The notes beneath the pieces were generated by a model. The model worked only from the letters and a program-made list of their open reading frames with translations. It made no database searches and had not been told where the DNA came from. Shown piece after piece: positions 26,411-34,107 of a stretch of 64,000 bases of DNA. This DNA is from Sulfuricurvum sp. Lineage in GTDB: Bacteria > Campylobacterota > Campylobacteria > Campylobacterales > Sulfurimonadaceae. Position numbers and translations under genes: made by a program. The first letter of the stretch is position 1; the number at the start of each line of letters is the position of its first letter. The stretch covers positions 62,001-126,000 of the forward strand of contig NZ_JAQTNN010000001.1 in NCBI RefSeq assembly GCF_028713855.1. The letters run 5' to 3'.

Positions 26411-27145
26411 ATGCGAATCATGCAAAAAATAATTATTAATCAAAAATTTTATGGTTCTATCGAACTGGAAAATAGCGAAGAAGCTGCGCGCGTTTTTTCC
26501 AGAGTAAAAAATGCTTTTGGAGCGGGAAAGAGGATGGAAATCGGTATTATTTTCCCTCCCTATAAGCTCAAAGCATTGGAGAGTTATCAAAAGGGTGGGG
26601 CAAGGGAGGAATTGGCAGATATTGAGCTTTATATTGAGCTTGGCAGAATATTGAAATTTGATACATCGGATGCTTTGAAACTCAAAAATAAGATTGAACT
26701 GACCAACGATATCGCCCATAATCACTATAATATATCCAAACGTCTGACCCTTATCAATAAACAAAAAGCGACACAAAATGAGGGGCACTATTTATTTTGG
26801 GATATCGAAAATTTTTCCAATATTGGATCGATGTTTAATGACGTTATTGAAAAGTTTACTATCCCGGATAACCGAATTTACGTAGCTGCCAATCCCGATT
26901 CACTTTATTTGTTTAAAAGTACGTGGGAGGCAGATTTATATGATTACAAAAAAACACTCAATTCCTTCAACTTTACCAAGTGCAATCATGGGAAAAACGT
27001 CGCTGATGATGTGTTATTAGGATCTTTTTTAGGATTGTCACTTAAAAATACCAATGTGTATCTAATGACATTTGATCGCGAACTCAAAGAGCGATTTTCG
27101 GCGGTTACCGATCCAAGCAATAATCTCTATATCCTAGAAAAATAA
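26411..27145 (+). CDS. NYN-domain (PIN-like nuclease fold) protein
   Basis: A 244-aa protein divergent from the Rrf2 gene. The C-terminal half (about 125-244) looks like an NYN domain: it opens YLFWDIENFSN with the first acidic residue, continues through RIYVAANPDSLY, then CNHGKNVADDVLLGSFLGL with the paired aspartates, and VYLMTFDREL. Four acidic residues at the expected strand ends suggest a metal-dependent RNase fold. The N-terminal 120 residues are helical and unrecognised. Biological role unknown; it is not obviously part of nitrate metabolism. Confidence 0.65.
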   Translation: MRIMQKIIINQKFYGSIELENSEEAARVFSRVKNAFGAGKRMEIGIIFPPYKLKALESYQKGGAREELADIELYIELGRILKFDTSDALKLKNKIELTNDIAHNHYNISKRLTLINKQKATQNEGHYLFWDIENFSNIGSMFNDVIEKFTIPDNRIYVAANPDSLYLFKSTWEADLYDYKKTLNSFNFTKCNHGKNVADDVLLGSFLGLSLKNTNVYLMTFDRELKERFSAVTDPSNNLYILEK

Positions 27146-27233
27146 GGTCACTTTTTTCTTGAAGATTATTTGTAGCTTAGATTATCACCTCATGGGGCTT
27201 TCCATTGGAGTTGTAGATCATATTTATCCATAA

Positions 27234-27265
27234 AATGTCGATATAAATAGACATTATGGTATATT
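27234..27265 (+). promoter_or_regulatory. Candidate promoter with dyad for the diguanylate cyclase gene
   Basis: AATGTC (27234-27239) and GACATT (27250-27255) form an inverted repeat with 10-bp spacing, directly before an extended -10 (TGG-TATATT, 27257-27265). The dyad would overlap the -35 region, as expected for an operator. Translation starts at 27296. Confidence 0.4.
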
Positions 27266-27295
27266 TTAAGAACTAGGACGGAGAAAGTTGGTTTT

Positions 27296-29620
27296 ATGTT
27301 AAAAAAATTTATCAAATGCTGTCGTAGAAATTTTTTCTTACAGATAACCGTTCTATTTCTTCCTATAGCGATTGGGATTATAGGGATGGCTATTTACAGT
27401 TATGATGCTGAAAAAAAACGAGAATATACCCTTAATGCATCGAATCAATTAGCCATTCTAAATATGGGAAGAAATTCTATCCGCCAAGCTTTGGATAGAG
27501 TCAAGTATGATGTTCAATATCTTTCCCATTATCATGAGTTTGAGGATTATGTTATGACCGGCTCGTCTGAAATGGTGGTGCATCTGAGTCATGATTTCAA
27601 ATTTGTGATGGGAAATCGTCGTGTTTATGATCAGATTCGTTGGATCGATGAAACTGGAATGGAGCAGTTTCGGATTAATTTTAATAGCGGTTCTCCTGCC
27701 CTTATCTCTTCTCAATATCTTCAAAATAAAAAAGGGCGTTACTATTTTTCGGATGCGATGCGCTATCACGAAGGGGAAACTTATTTTTCTCTATTTGATT
27801 TAAATGTGGAGAATGAAAAAATAGAAATTCCCTATAAGCCGATGATACGTGCCGCTACACCGGTTATAGATAAAAACGGTCATAAAAAAGGGATATTTAT
27901 CATCAATTATCTAGGGGATGAATTGATTCGTAAATTTATTGATGCAACCGCTATCTCTAACGGGGATGTAATGTTGCTCAATAGTGAGGGATATTGGCTC
28001 AAAGGGATAAAAAATAGCGATGAATGGGGGTTCATGTTCAATCGTAACGATTTGTCTCTCGCACATCGCAATCCGTCTGTGTGGCAACGAATTAGCAAAG
28101 AGGAAGAGGGACAATTTGTCGATGAAAAAGGATTATGGACATTTATGACGATTCATCCACCGGTAAATACGCGGGAGGAAACCGAAAAATCGACATGGAA
28201 AGCCGTTATACTGCTTTCCACTGACAAACTTTATGCCAAATCCGATACTCTTTTTTTCCATCTCTCTATATTTGCGGTGCTGGGGTTGATCACGGCAGGG
28301 ATTGGGAGCTTCACTCTGGCATATCTATACCGGAAAAAGCAGTTGACACTCAAAGAACTTTCCAAACTGCATCAAAGAACGGAAGGGATTTTACGCGCTG
28401 TTCCTGACATGATTATGCAAGTCGATAAGGATAAACGGTATGTATGGGCTAATGATATAGGGATCGAGTTTTTCGGCGAAGATGTAATTGGAAAAGAGGC
28501 GCCGTATTATTTCGAAGGGGAACAAGATACTTATACGATTGTTCAGCCTCTCTTTAGCGGTGAAAATCATGCCGTTTATGTCGAAAGCTGGCAGCGGCGA
28601 CGTGACGGTGAAAAACGTCTTTTAGCGTGGTGGTGCCAAACACTTAGAGATGAAGAGGGCACCGTCACCGGAGTCCTCTCGACAGCTCGGGATATTACCG
28701 ACGAATATCAAATTCAGAAGAACCTGAAAGAGTCTGAAAAAAAATATAAAAATCTTGCTCAAGCGATGGAACAGGTCGATGATATTTTGTACATCACCGA
28801 TAAGTTCGGAAATATTTCGTATGTAAACGGTGCGTATTGCCGTCATACCGGCTACACCCAAGCGGAAGTTCTCGGACAAAATGCGCGCATTTCAAAATCG
28901 GGAATGCATGATCGTGAGTTTTATAAGGGATTGTGGACAACGATCCTCAGCGAAGAGGTGTATCGCAATACGCTGATAAACCGAAAGAAAAACGGTGATT
29001 TGTATTATGAGAAAAAAACTATTACTCCTCTCAAAGATGATAACCAGCAAATAGTTGGGTTTATTTCAAGCGGAAAAGATGTTACACAAGAAACGATGCT
29101 GCATCAGGAGGTCGAGCGTATCGCTACGATCGATAGTCTTACGGGCATCTATAACCGTCGTAAATTTGAAGAGCTTTTTACCCTCGAAAGTGAGCAATCA
29201 CGTCGATTTTACTATCCTCTTTCTATGATAATGATTGATATTGACCATTTCAAATCGGTTAATGACACGTATGGCCATAATGTTGGAGATGAGGTACTGA
29301 AACAGCTAGTAAATATTGTGCAGGAGAATATTCGTATAATCGATATATTTGCGCGATGGGGTGGTGAAGAGTTTCTAATATTAAGCCCGAATACGAATTT
29401 GGACAATATCCGAACATTGGCTGAAAAATTACGTATAGCGGTTGAAAAAGCAGTTTTTCCAACGATCGGGCATGTAACGATCAGTTTGGGAATCAGTACT
29501 TTTGGTAAAGAGGATTCTTTCAGCGGATTATTCAAACGCGTTGATCATAGCTTATATTATGCAAAAAAGCATGGAAGAAATCAGATAGGGATAGAATCGT
29601 ACGATGAGACTTTTGATTGA
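27296..29620 (+). CDS. Membrane sensor diguanylate cyclase (Cache-like, PAS, PAS, GGDEF)
   Basis: A 774-aa protein. A membrane helix (about 13-33) and a second (about 315-338) flank a periplasmic sensor of some 280 residues that looks like a Cache-type domain (YDQIRWIDETGMEQFRINF, then FSLFDLNVENEKIEIPYKPMIRAATPV). Two PAS domains follow (about 355-470 and 485-600), then GGDEF with GGEEF at 689-693 and an RxxD inhibitory site (RIID) five residues upstream. It would make cyclic di-GMP in response to an extracellular signal. No EAL domain is present. Its placement inside the nitrate region may be coincidental. Confidence 0.9.
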   Translation: MLKKFIKCCRRNFFLQITVLFLPIAIGIIGMAIYSYDAEKKREYTLNASNQLAILNMGRNSIRQALDRVKYDVQYLSHYHEFEDYVMTGSSEMVVHLSHDFKFVMGNRRVYDQIRWIDETGMEQFRINFNSGSPALISSQYLQNKKGRYYFSDAMRYHEGETYFSLFDLNVENEKIEIPYKPMIRAATPVIDKNGHKKGIFIINYLGDELIRKFIDATAISNGDVMLLNSEGYWLKGIKNSDEWGFMFNRNDLSLAHRNPSVWQRISKEEEGQFVDEKGLWTFMTIHPPVNTREETEKSTWKAVILLSTDKLYAKSDTLFFHLSIFAVLGLITAGIGSFTLAYLYRKKQLTLKELSKLHQRTEGILRAVPDMIMQVDKDKRYVWANDIGIEFFGEDVIGKEAPYYFEGEQDTYTIVQPLFSGENHAVYVESWQRRRDGEKRLLAWWCQTLRDEEGTVTGVLSTARDITDEYQIQKNLKESEKKYKNLAQAMEQVDDILYITDKFGNISYVNGAYCRHTGYTQAEVLGQNARISKSGMHDREFYKGLWTTILSEEVYRNTLINRKKNGDLYYEKKTITPLKDDNQQIVGFISSGKDVTQETMLHQEVERIATIDSLTGIYNRRKFEELFTLESEQSRRFYYPLSMIMIDIDHFKSVNDTYGHNVGDEVLKQLVNIVQENIRIIDIFARWGGEEFLILSPNTNLDNIRTLAEKLRIAVEKAVFPTIGHVTISLGISTFGKEDSFSGLFKRVDHSLYYAKKHGRNQIGIESYDETFD

Positions 29621-29631
29621 ATCCAGCTATC

Positions 29632-31269
29632 TTATTTTGAGACATAAAGCCAAAAAGTCAAAGTTTCGAGTGCCAAAAGGATAAAAAAACCGATTTTGTA
29701 AAACGTTACAGGGGAGCGTTCGATGAGCTGCGTCTCTTTGCAGAAGAAAGGTTTCACTTTTTCGGGTGATTTAAGTTCGTAAAAAAACTCAGAATAGTGA
29801 CGATAGCGCATATCCGGTGTGATCGCGATGGAGCGCATAATGACGGAATCCAGCCACAGCGGAATATTGCTGTTGAGTTTGATCGGATTCTTCGCTTTTT
29901 TAAACGTCGGATTCTGGAACGGTTCAATCTCTCCATAGGGGAATTCTCCCGTGAGCGCCCAATAGAGTGTCACCCCGATCGAGAAAATCTCAGTCGATTC
30001 GTTGATAACGCTTCCGCTAAAGCGCTCAGGTGCGAGGTAGGTTGGTGTTCCTGCACGGGAATTCGTCGAAAAAATCTCGACAATAGAGCCGAAATCAACC
30101 ATTTTAAATTCGACTCCAGCTTCACCATCTCGTTGGTATACGAGAATATTTTCAGGTTTGATATCACCGTGCACGAGACCTAAATGCAGCAGATGTGCTT
30201 CGGCACGATGGAGGAATTTTCCCAGTGCGATGGCATTGTCCACCGAAAGAGGGCGGTTTTTAAGATACTCTTGCAAATTTACCCCCTCCACCAGCTCCAT
30301 CAGATAATAGCGCATACTTCGCACCTCAGGAACCCACGCATGACCGAACGCTTTGTGGGTGATCTGTTTGGCAACCCATGCTTCACGGACAAAGGCATCA
30401 AGAGCTTCTTCATCATTCGACATGGGGAATTTCATCACGTATGTTTGCTCTTCTTTGGTTACTTTCCAAATACGGCCATGTTCCATCATAGGGCTGATGA
30501 GCGTGTATCCGTCGATAATTTCCCCGACACTGAGAGTTTCAGGGATGGGAAGGGGGATATTTTTGATGGCATGAAGGGGATCGAGGGATTCGATGCGGAA
30601 AATCTGGAGTGACATATCATCGCGATCACTCGGCTCACACGTTTGGGCTGCATGTTGGATAATCGTGGAGGAACCCAACCCTTTTTTCAGCAGTTCGAAA
30701 AAACTCTTTTCATCCAGCAGATTGTAAACCCCATCACTGCAAAGAATGAGCGTATCCCCGATCGCAATAGGGGTGGACATGATAACAGGATCAATATTTT
30801 CACTCAGTCCGCACGCCTGCGTTAAGACATGAGATAAGTATTCATCGTCCATCGTGTGATCGTTGCTGAGGCGGCGAAACTCTCCTTCTGCGGTGAGGAG
30901 ATAAATGCGTGAATCTCCGAGGTTGAGGGTATAGAGGGTTTCCCCTTCGATGATGGCGAGGCAGAGTGTCGTGAGGAGTTCGATTTGGCCGTATTGAGCC
31001 ATTGATTCTTTGAAAAGGAGACTGTTGATGTGGCGGGTAAACACTTCCATCGTTTTGGGAATATCCCACGCTTTGGGACGATTTTTGAACTGATCGATAA
31101 AAAATTTGACGCATTGGCGTGCGGCAGTCCCACCCCGCTTGGCACTTCCGACCCCATCGCACAAAACACTCACCAAAAGAGCATTATCGATGATGGTGTA
31201 AGCACACGCATCGTCTCCGGTGGTGTGCGGTTTGGGGAAAAGGTATTCGGAAGCTTGTACTGCGAGCAT
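29632..31269 (-). CDS. Fused PP2C protein phosphatase / Ser-Thr protein kinase
   Basis: A 545-aa protein. The first 230 residues are a PP2C phosphatase with metal-binding LCDGVGSAKRGG, LNLGDSRIYL, LILCSDGVYNLLD and DRDDMSL. From about 255 to 500 follows a Hanks-type kinase with the VAIK-like VMKF lysine, HGDIKPENILVY catalytic loop (HGD for HRD), VDFGS and GTPTYLAPE. One helix near 523-541 anchors it. The ATG follows the stop of the MFS nitrate transporter gene with no gap. The same pairing of nasA-type transporter and kinase gene exists in the Pseudomonas nitrate assimilation cluster (PA1783-PA1782), so a role in controlling nitrate use is reasonable. Confidence 0.9.
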   Translation of the reverse strand: MLAVQASEYLFPKPHTTGDDACAYTIIDNALLVSVLCDGVGSAKRGGTAARQCVKFFIDQFKNRPKAWDIPKTMEVFTRHINSLLFKESMAQYGQIELLTTLCLAIIEGETLYTLNLGDSRIYLLTAEGEFRRLSNDHTMDDEYLSHVLTQACGLSENIDPVIMSTPIAIGDTLILCSDGVYNLLDEKSFFELLKKGLGSSTIIQHAAQTCEPSDRDDMSLQIFRIESLDPLHAIKNIPLPIPETLSVGEIIDGYTLISPMMEHGRIWKVTKEEQTYVMKFPMSNDEEALDAFVREAWVAKQITHKAFGHAWVPEVRSMRYYLMELVEGVNLQEYLKNRPLSVDNAIALGKFLHRAEAHLLHLGLVHGDIKPENILVYQRDGEAGVEFKMVDFGSIVEIFSTNSRAGTPTYLAPERFSGSVINESTEIFSIGVTLYWALTGEFPYGEIEPFQNPTFKKAKNPIKLNSNIPLWLDSVIMRSIAITPDMRYRHYSEFFYELKSPEKVKPFFCKETQLIERSPVTFYKIGFFILLALETLTFWLYVSK

Positions 31270-32547
31270 TTAAATCCTTGCGCCGGTGTTTGCGCCCCAC
31301 GTTGTTCTCCAACGTGTTTTGACTAAGCTGATCCCTGAAATGGCGATCATCACCATTCCTGAAAAGATCAAAAATCCGGTTCCGTAGCCATCAAACGTGC
31401 TCTGGGACCATCCGAAGGTTTTGATAAGCGCAGATCCGCCCAGACCGCCTGCCGCACCGATAAGTCCCGTCATAATACCGATATCTTTACCGAATCGCTG
31501 CGGCACGAGCTGAAATACCGAACCGTTTGCCATTCCGAGATTTGCCATAATCAAAAACATCACCACAATCGCTGCCCAAAACGGCAGAGCAACAAACGCA
31601 CTGATCAGGGAGAGAACGACAATCATACCGAAAAAAATGTAAAGCGATTTAATTCCACCCATCTTATCGGCGAAAGCACCGCCTACAGGGCGAAGCATCG
31701 CACCGGCAAAGATACAAAGCGCGCCGAAATAGCCGGCGATTACTTTGACATTCCCTTCATTCATCACATCCAGTCCGAATGCAGACATGTCCGTTTGATA
31801 GGTATTCATCAAATAGACTTTCATATAGTTGGCGAATCCGATGAACCCTCCGAATGAGACCGCGTAAAAAAGGTTAAACCACCAGGTATCACGATCTCTC
31901 ATCAGTTTCATATAATCACGCAGTTTCTTCGGATTAGGTTTATAGACATTTGCGGGAGCATCTTTTGCTAAAAATACATACGCTACCAATACAATCGTAG
32001 AGAGGACGGCACCGACGAGAAAAACCGATTGCCATCCCCAAATCTCTGCAATTTTAGGGGCGAACAAAAAGTCGATGACAACACCGATATTTCCAGCCCC
32101 TGCAATACCTAAAACCGTCCCTTGAAGACGGGGAGGGTACCATTGACCCGCTTGCGGTAAGGCTACGGCAAACGATGCACCTGCAAATCCAAGACCCAGC
32201 GCTACCCACAACAGTTGGTTATACGTGATCGAGTCAGCACTCGCATAGGCAAAAAAGAGGGTGCAAATCACGATTATCTGAGAGACCAACGCCGTTTTCT
32301 TCGGTCCGAACTTATCGACAAAGACTCCCAATACAATCCGTAACAATGCTCCAGCTAGAACCGGAACGGCCAACAAGGTCGCTTGTTGCGCATCATTGAG
32401 GGCAAAGCCGCGTGAGTTGAGTGTTTCTGCGATCTCGGTTGCTAATGGCCCCAGCATGGTCCACATCATAAAACTAAAGTCGAAATATAAGAAGGCGGCG
32501 AGCAGTGACGGCCAATGCCCCTCTTTTTTTAAATCTCCGAATTTCAC
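31270..32547 (-). CDS. nasA: MFS nitrate/nitrite transporter (NarK/NasA/NrtP family)
   Basis: A 425-aa transporter with about 12 membrane helices. Nitrate-porter signatures are seen twice: GIAGAGNIGVVIDFLFAPKI and MTGLIGAAGGLGGSALIK. The substrate-binding arginines are likely those in AGALLRIVLGVFVDKFGPKK and GAMLRPVGGAFADKMGG. It imports nitrate, or exchanges nitrate and nitrite. It is first in a two-gene operon with the kinase/phosphatase and carries the third nitrate-type dyad upstream. It is a second uptake route besides NrtABD. Confidence 0.9.
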   Translation of the reverse strand: MKFGDLKKEGHWPSLLAAFLYFDFSFMMWTMLGPLATEIAETLNSRGFALNDAQQATLLAVPVLAGALLRIVLGVFVDKFGPKKTALVSQIIVICTLFFAYASADSITYNQLLWVALGLGFAGASFAVALPQAGQWYPPRLQGTVLGIAGAGNIGVVIDFLFAPKIAEIWGWQSVFLVGAVLSTIVLVAYVFLAKDAPANVYKPNPKKLRDYMKLMRDRDTWWFNLFYAVSFGGFIGFANYMKVYLMNTYQTDMSAFGLDVMNEGNVKVIAGYFGALCIFAGAMLRPVGGAFADKMGGIKSLYIFFGMIVVLSLISAFVALPFWAAIVVMFLIMANLGMANGSVFQLVPQRFGKDIGIMTGLIGAAGGLGGSALIKTFGWSQSTFDGYGTGFLIFSGMVMIAISGISLVKTRWRTTWGANTGARI

Positions 32548-32582
32548 TCTATACTCCTATTTAGGATTTTTTTATCTTGATA

Positions 32583-32636
32583 ATTGTAGCAGTTTTAAAA
32601 TACTAAGTAATCAGTATGATGGTTAAAAAATAATCA
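32583..32636 (-). promoter_or_regulatory. Nitrate-type promoter upstream of the MFS transporter (dyad C and -10)
   Basis: The dyad at 32620-32636 reads TGGTTA-N5-TAATCA on the plus strand, one base different from dyads A and B. The -10 (TACAAT on the minus strand) is at 32583-32588, again exactly 31 bp away. An A-tract element lies at 32563-32578. The dyad is 73 bp from the gene start. Confidence 0.75.
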
Positions 32637-32714
32637 ATCAAAAAATTAGTGTCACTGTTGTTTATACGTTAATACTTCTAAAGATAAAATTCTGAAAAGC
32701 AAAAGGATGCCAAT

Positions 32715-33008
32715 ATGACAAATAAAACAGTGATATCTTTTATTTCAGTACTTTTTATTACAATGGGAGCGAACGCAGGACAAATCGATGGTAATGCCGT
32801 ACTAGGCAGTATGGTGGGTGCCGGTGTCGGTTCGGCTGTAGGATCTTCAGCAGGCGGTAGAGACGGAGCAATCATCGGCGGAGGATTGGGCGGTGCCCTC
32901 GGTGCAGCAATCGGTAGCAGGAGAGAGCCTGCACGCGTAGAGAGTCGGTATGATCATCGAAGACATCATAGACATCATGAACACAGACATGAATATGATC
33001 GAGATTAA
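32715..33008 (+). CDS. Secreted glycine-zipper protein with His-rich tail
   Basis: A 97-aa protein with a Sec signal peptide (cleavage near ANA-GQ, about residue 22). The middle is a glycine zipper with repeated GxxxG spacing (GSMVGAGVGSAVGSSAGG and GGGLGGALGAAIGS), the pattern of YMGG-like or Rick-17-kDa-type domains in outer-membrane-associated proteins. The tail (from about 75) is basic and rich in His (HRRHHRHHEHRHEYDRD) and could bind metals. No lipobox cysteine is present. Function unknown. Confidence 0.75.
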   Translation: MTNKTVISFISVLFITMGANAGQIDGNAVLGSMVGAGVGSAVGSSAGGRDGAIIGGGLGGALGAAIGSRREPARVESRYDHRRHHRHHEHRHEYDRD

Positions 33009-33069
33009 TTCAACGATTCACGAACAATTTCACGGTATAGTATAAGGATTACATGTAAGGGAGTCTCTT

Positions 33070-33507
33070 ATGCTCAGTGAATTTAAAAAGTTTCTTATTT
33101 CAGGAAATGTTGTTGATATGGCAGTTGGATTTATTTTCGGTGCGGCGTTTGCGACCGTTATAAAATCATTGGTTGCCAATATCATTATGCCTCCGATCGG
33201 ATTATTGATGGGCGGTGTTGACTTTTCATCGCTGTTTATCGCACTGGACGGAAAAGAATACGTTTCATTGGCAGCTTTGGATGCGGCTGGCGCTCCGGCC
33301 ATCAAACTCGGCCTTTTTGTAAATGATGCGATTTCGTTTACCATTTTGGGATTTGTAATGTTTATGATGGTAAAAGCCTATAATAAGCTCAAATCTGCCG
33401 AACCTGAAGCCGAACCAGCCGTTGTGACAACCAAAGTATGTCCTGAATGTGCTATGGAGATTCCGTTGGCGGCAAAAACATGTCCGCACTGTCATACAGC
33501 GCAATAA
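33070..33507 (+). CDS. mscL: Large-conductance mechanosensitive channel with C-terminal zinc ribbon
   Basis: A 145-aa protein. Residues 1-115 are a normal MscL: EFKKFLISGNVVDMAVGFIFGAAFATVIKSLV is the first helix with its pore glycines, and a second helix follows near 80-100 (NDAISFTILGFVMFMMVKAYNKL). It opens under membrane tension to release solutes after osmotic downshock. Unusually, the C-terminus carries CPECAMEIPLAAKTCPHCH, two CxxC knuckles typical of a small zinc ribbon, in place of the usual charged helix end. RBS GGGAG precedes the ATG. It converges with the next gene with a 2-bp gap. Confidence 0.92.
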   Translation: MLSEFKKFLISGNVVDMAVGFIFGAAFATVIKSLVANIIMPPIGLLMGGVDFSSLFIALDGKEYVSLAALDAAGAPAIKLGLFVNDAISFTILGFVMFMMVKAYNKLKSAEPEAEPAVVTTKVCPECAMEIPLAAKTCPHCHTAQ

Positions 33508-33509
33508 AA

Positions 33510-34067
33510 TTACGCTTTTGTATCGAGTACGTTTCCGCCTAAGGCAGTGATTTTTTCATCGATTTTTGCTAATGCTTTATCGAGTGTCTCGTAGGAGATA
33601 TCGGGGAGTTTGCCTCCCCATAACTTTTCTGCTTCTGTAAAACCGCGAATAATACCTTCTCGACCTGCTCTGAGTTTTTCGAGATCGTCGCCTCCTGCGT
33701 TTAATACAAAATCCGATAATCGTGCCGAGGTTTGGGGTACACCGAAATAGCCTTCCTCACTCACTAAGGCTTTGGCCTCATCCGGGGTCAGATCCGTGAT
33801 CGGTTTGCCGCTGTATCCGATCGCATTGAAATCGACATCTTTTAAAATATCACGAATTTTTGTCAGATCGAGTGTTGCGTTTTGAGCTTTGATATTGTCA
33901 GAAGAATAGCTCTGTACTTTCAAACTGTATTCGACAAGATAGGCTTGTGAGATGGCTTTCGCTGATACCTCACCACTTTGGATTTTTTCTTTGAGCGTTT
34001 TTGTATCTGTTTCGCTCATCGTATTTTGGAGATAGGTATTAACGGCTGTTGAACTATTAACCTGCAT
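33510..34067 (-). CDS. Uncharacterised 185-aa protein
   Basis: A soluble, acidic and mostly helical protein without signal peptide. A conserved-looking stretch is ITDLTPDEAKALVSEEGYFGVPQTSARLSDFVLNAGGDDLEKL followed by AGREGIIRGFTEAEKLWGG. I have seen similar proteins in Campylobacterota genomes but cannot name a function, and I give none. The N-terminus (MQVNSSTAVNTYLQ) resembles that of surface-appendage-associated or exported small proteins. It lies 41 bp after the MacB-type permease gene on the same strand and converges with mscL. Confidence 0.6.
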   Translation of the reverse strand: MQVNSSTAVNTYLQNTMSETDTKTLKEKIQSGEVSAKAISQAYLVEYSLKVQSYSSDNIKAQNATLDLTKIRDILKDVDFNAIGYSGKPITDLTPDEAKALVSEEGYFGVPQTSARLSDFVLNAGGDDLEKLRAGREGIIRGFTEAEKLWGGKLPDISYETLDKALAKIDEKITALGGNVLDTKA

Positions 34068-34107
34068 AAGAACTCCTTTTTAACTGTAGATGGTAATATC
34101 GTCAAAA

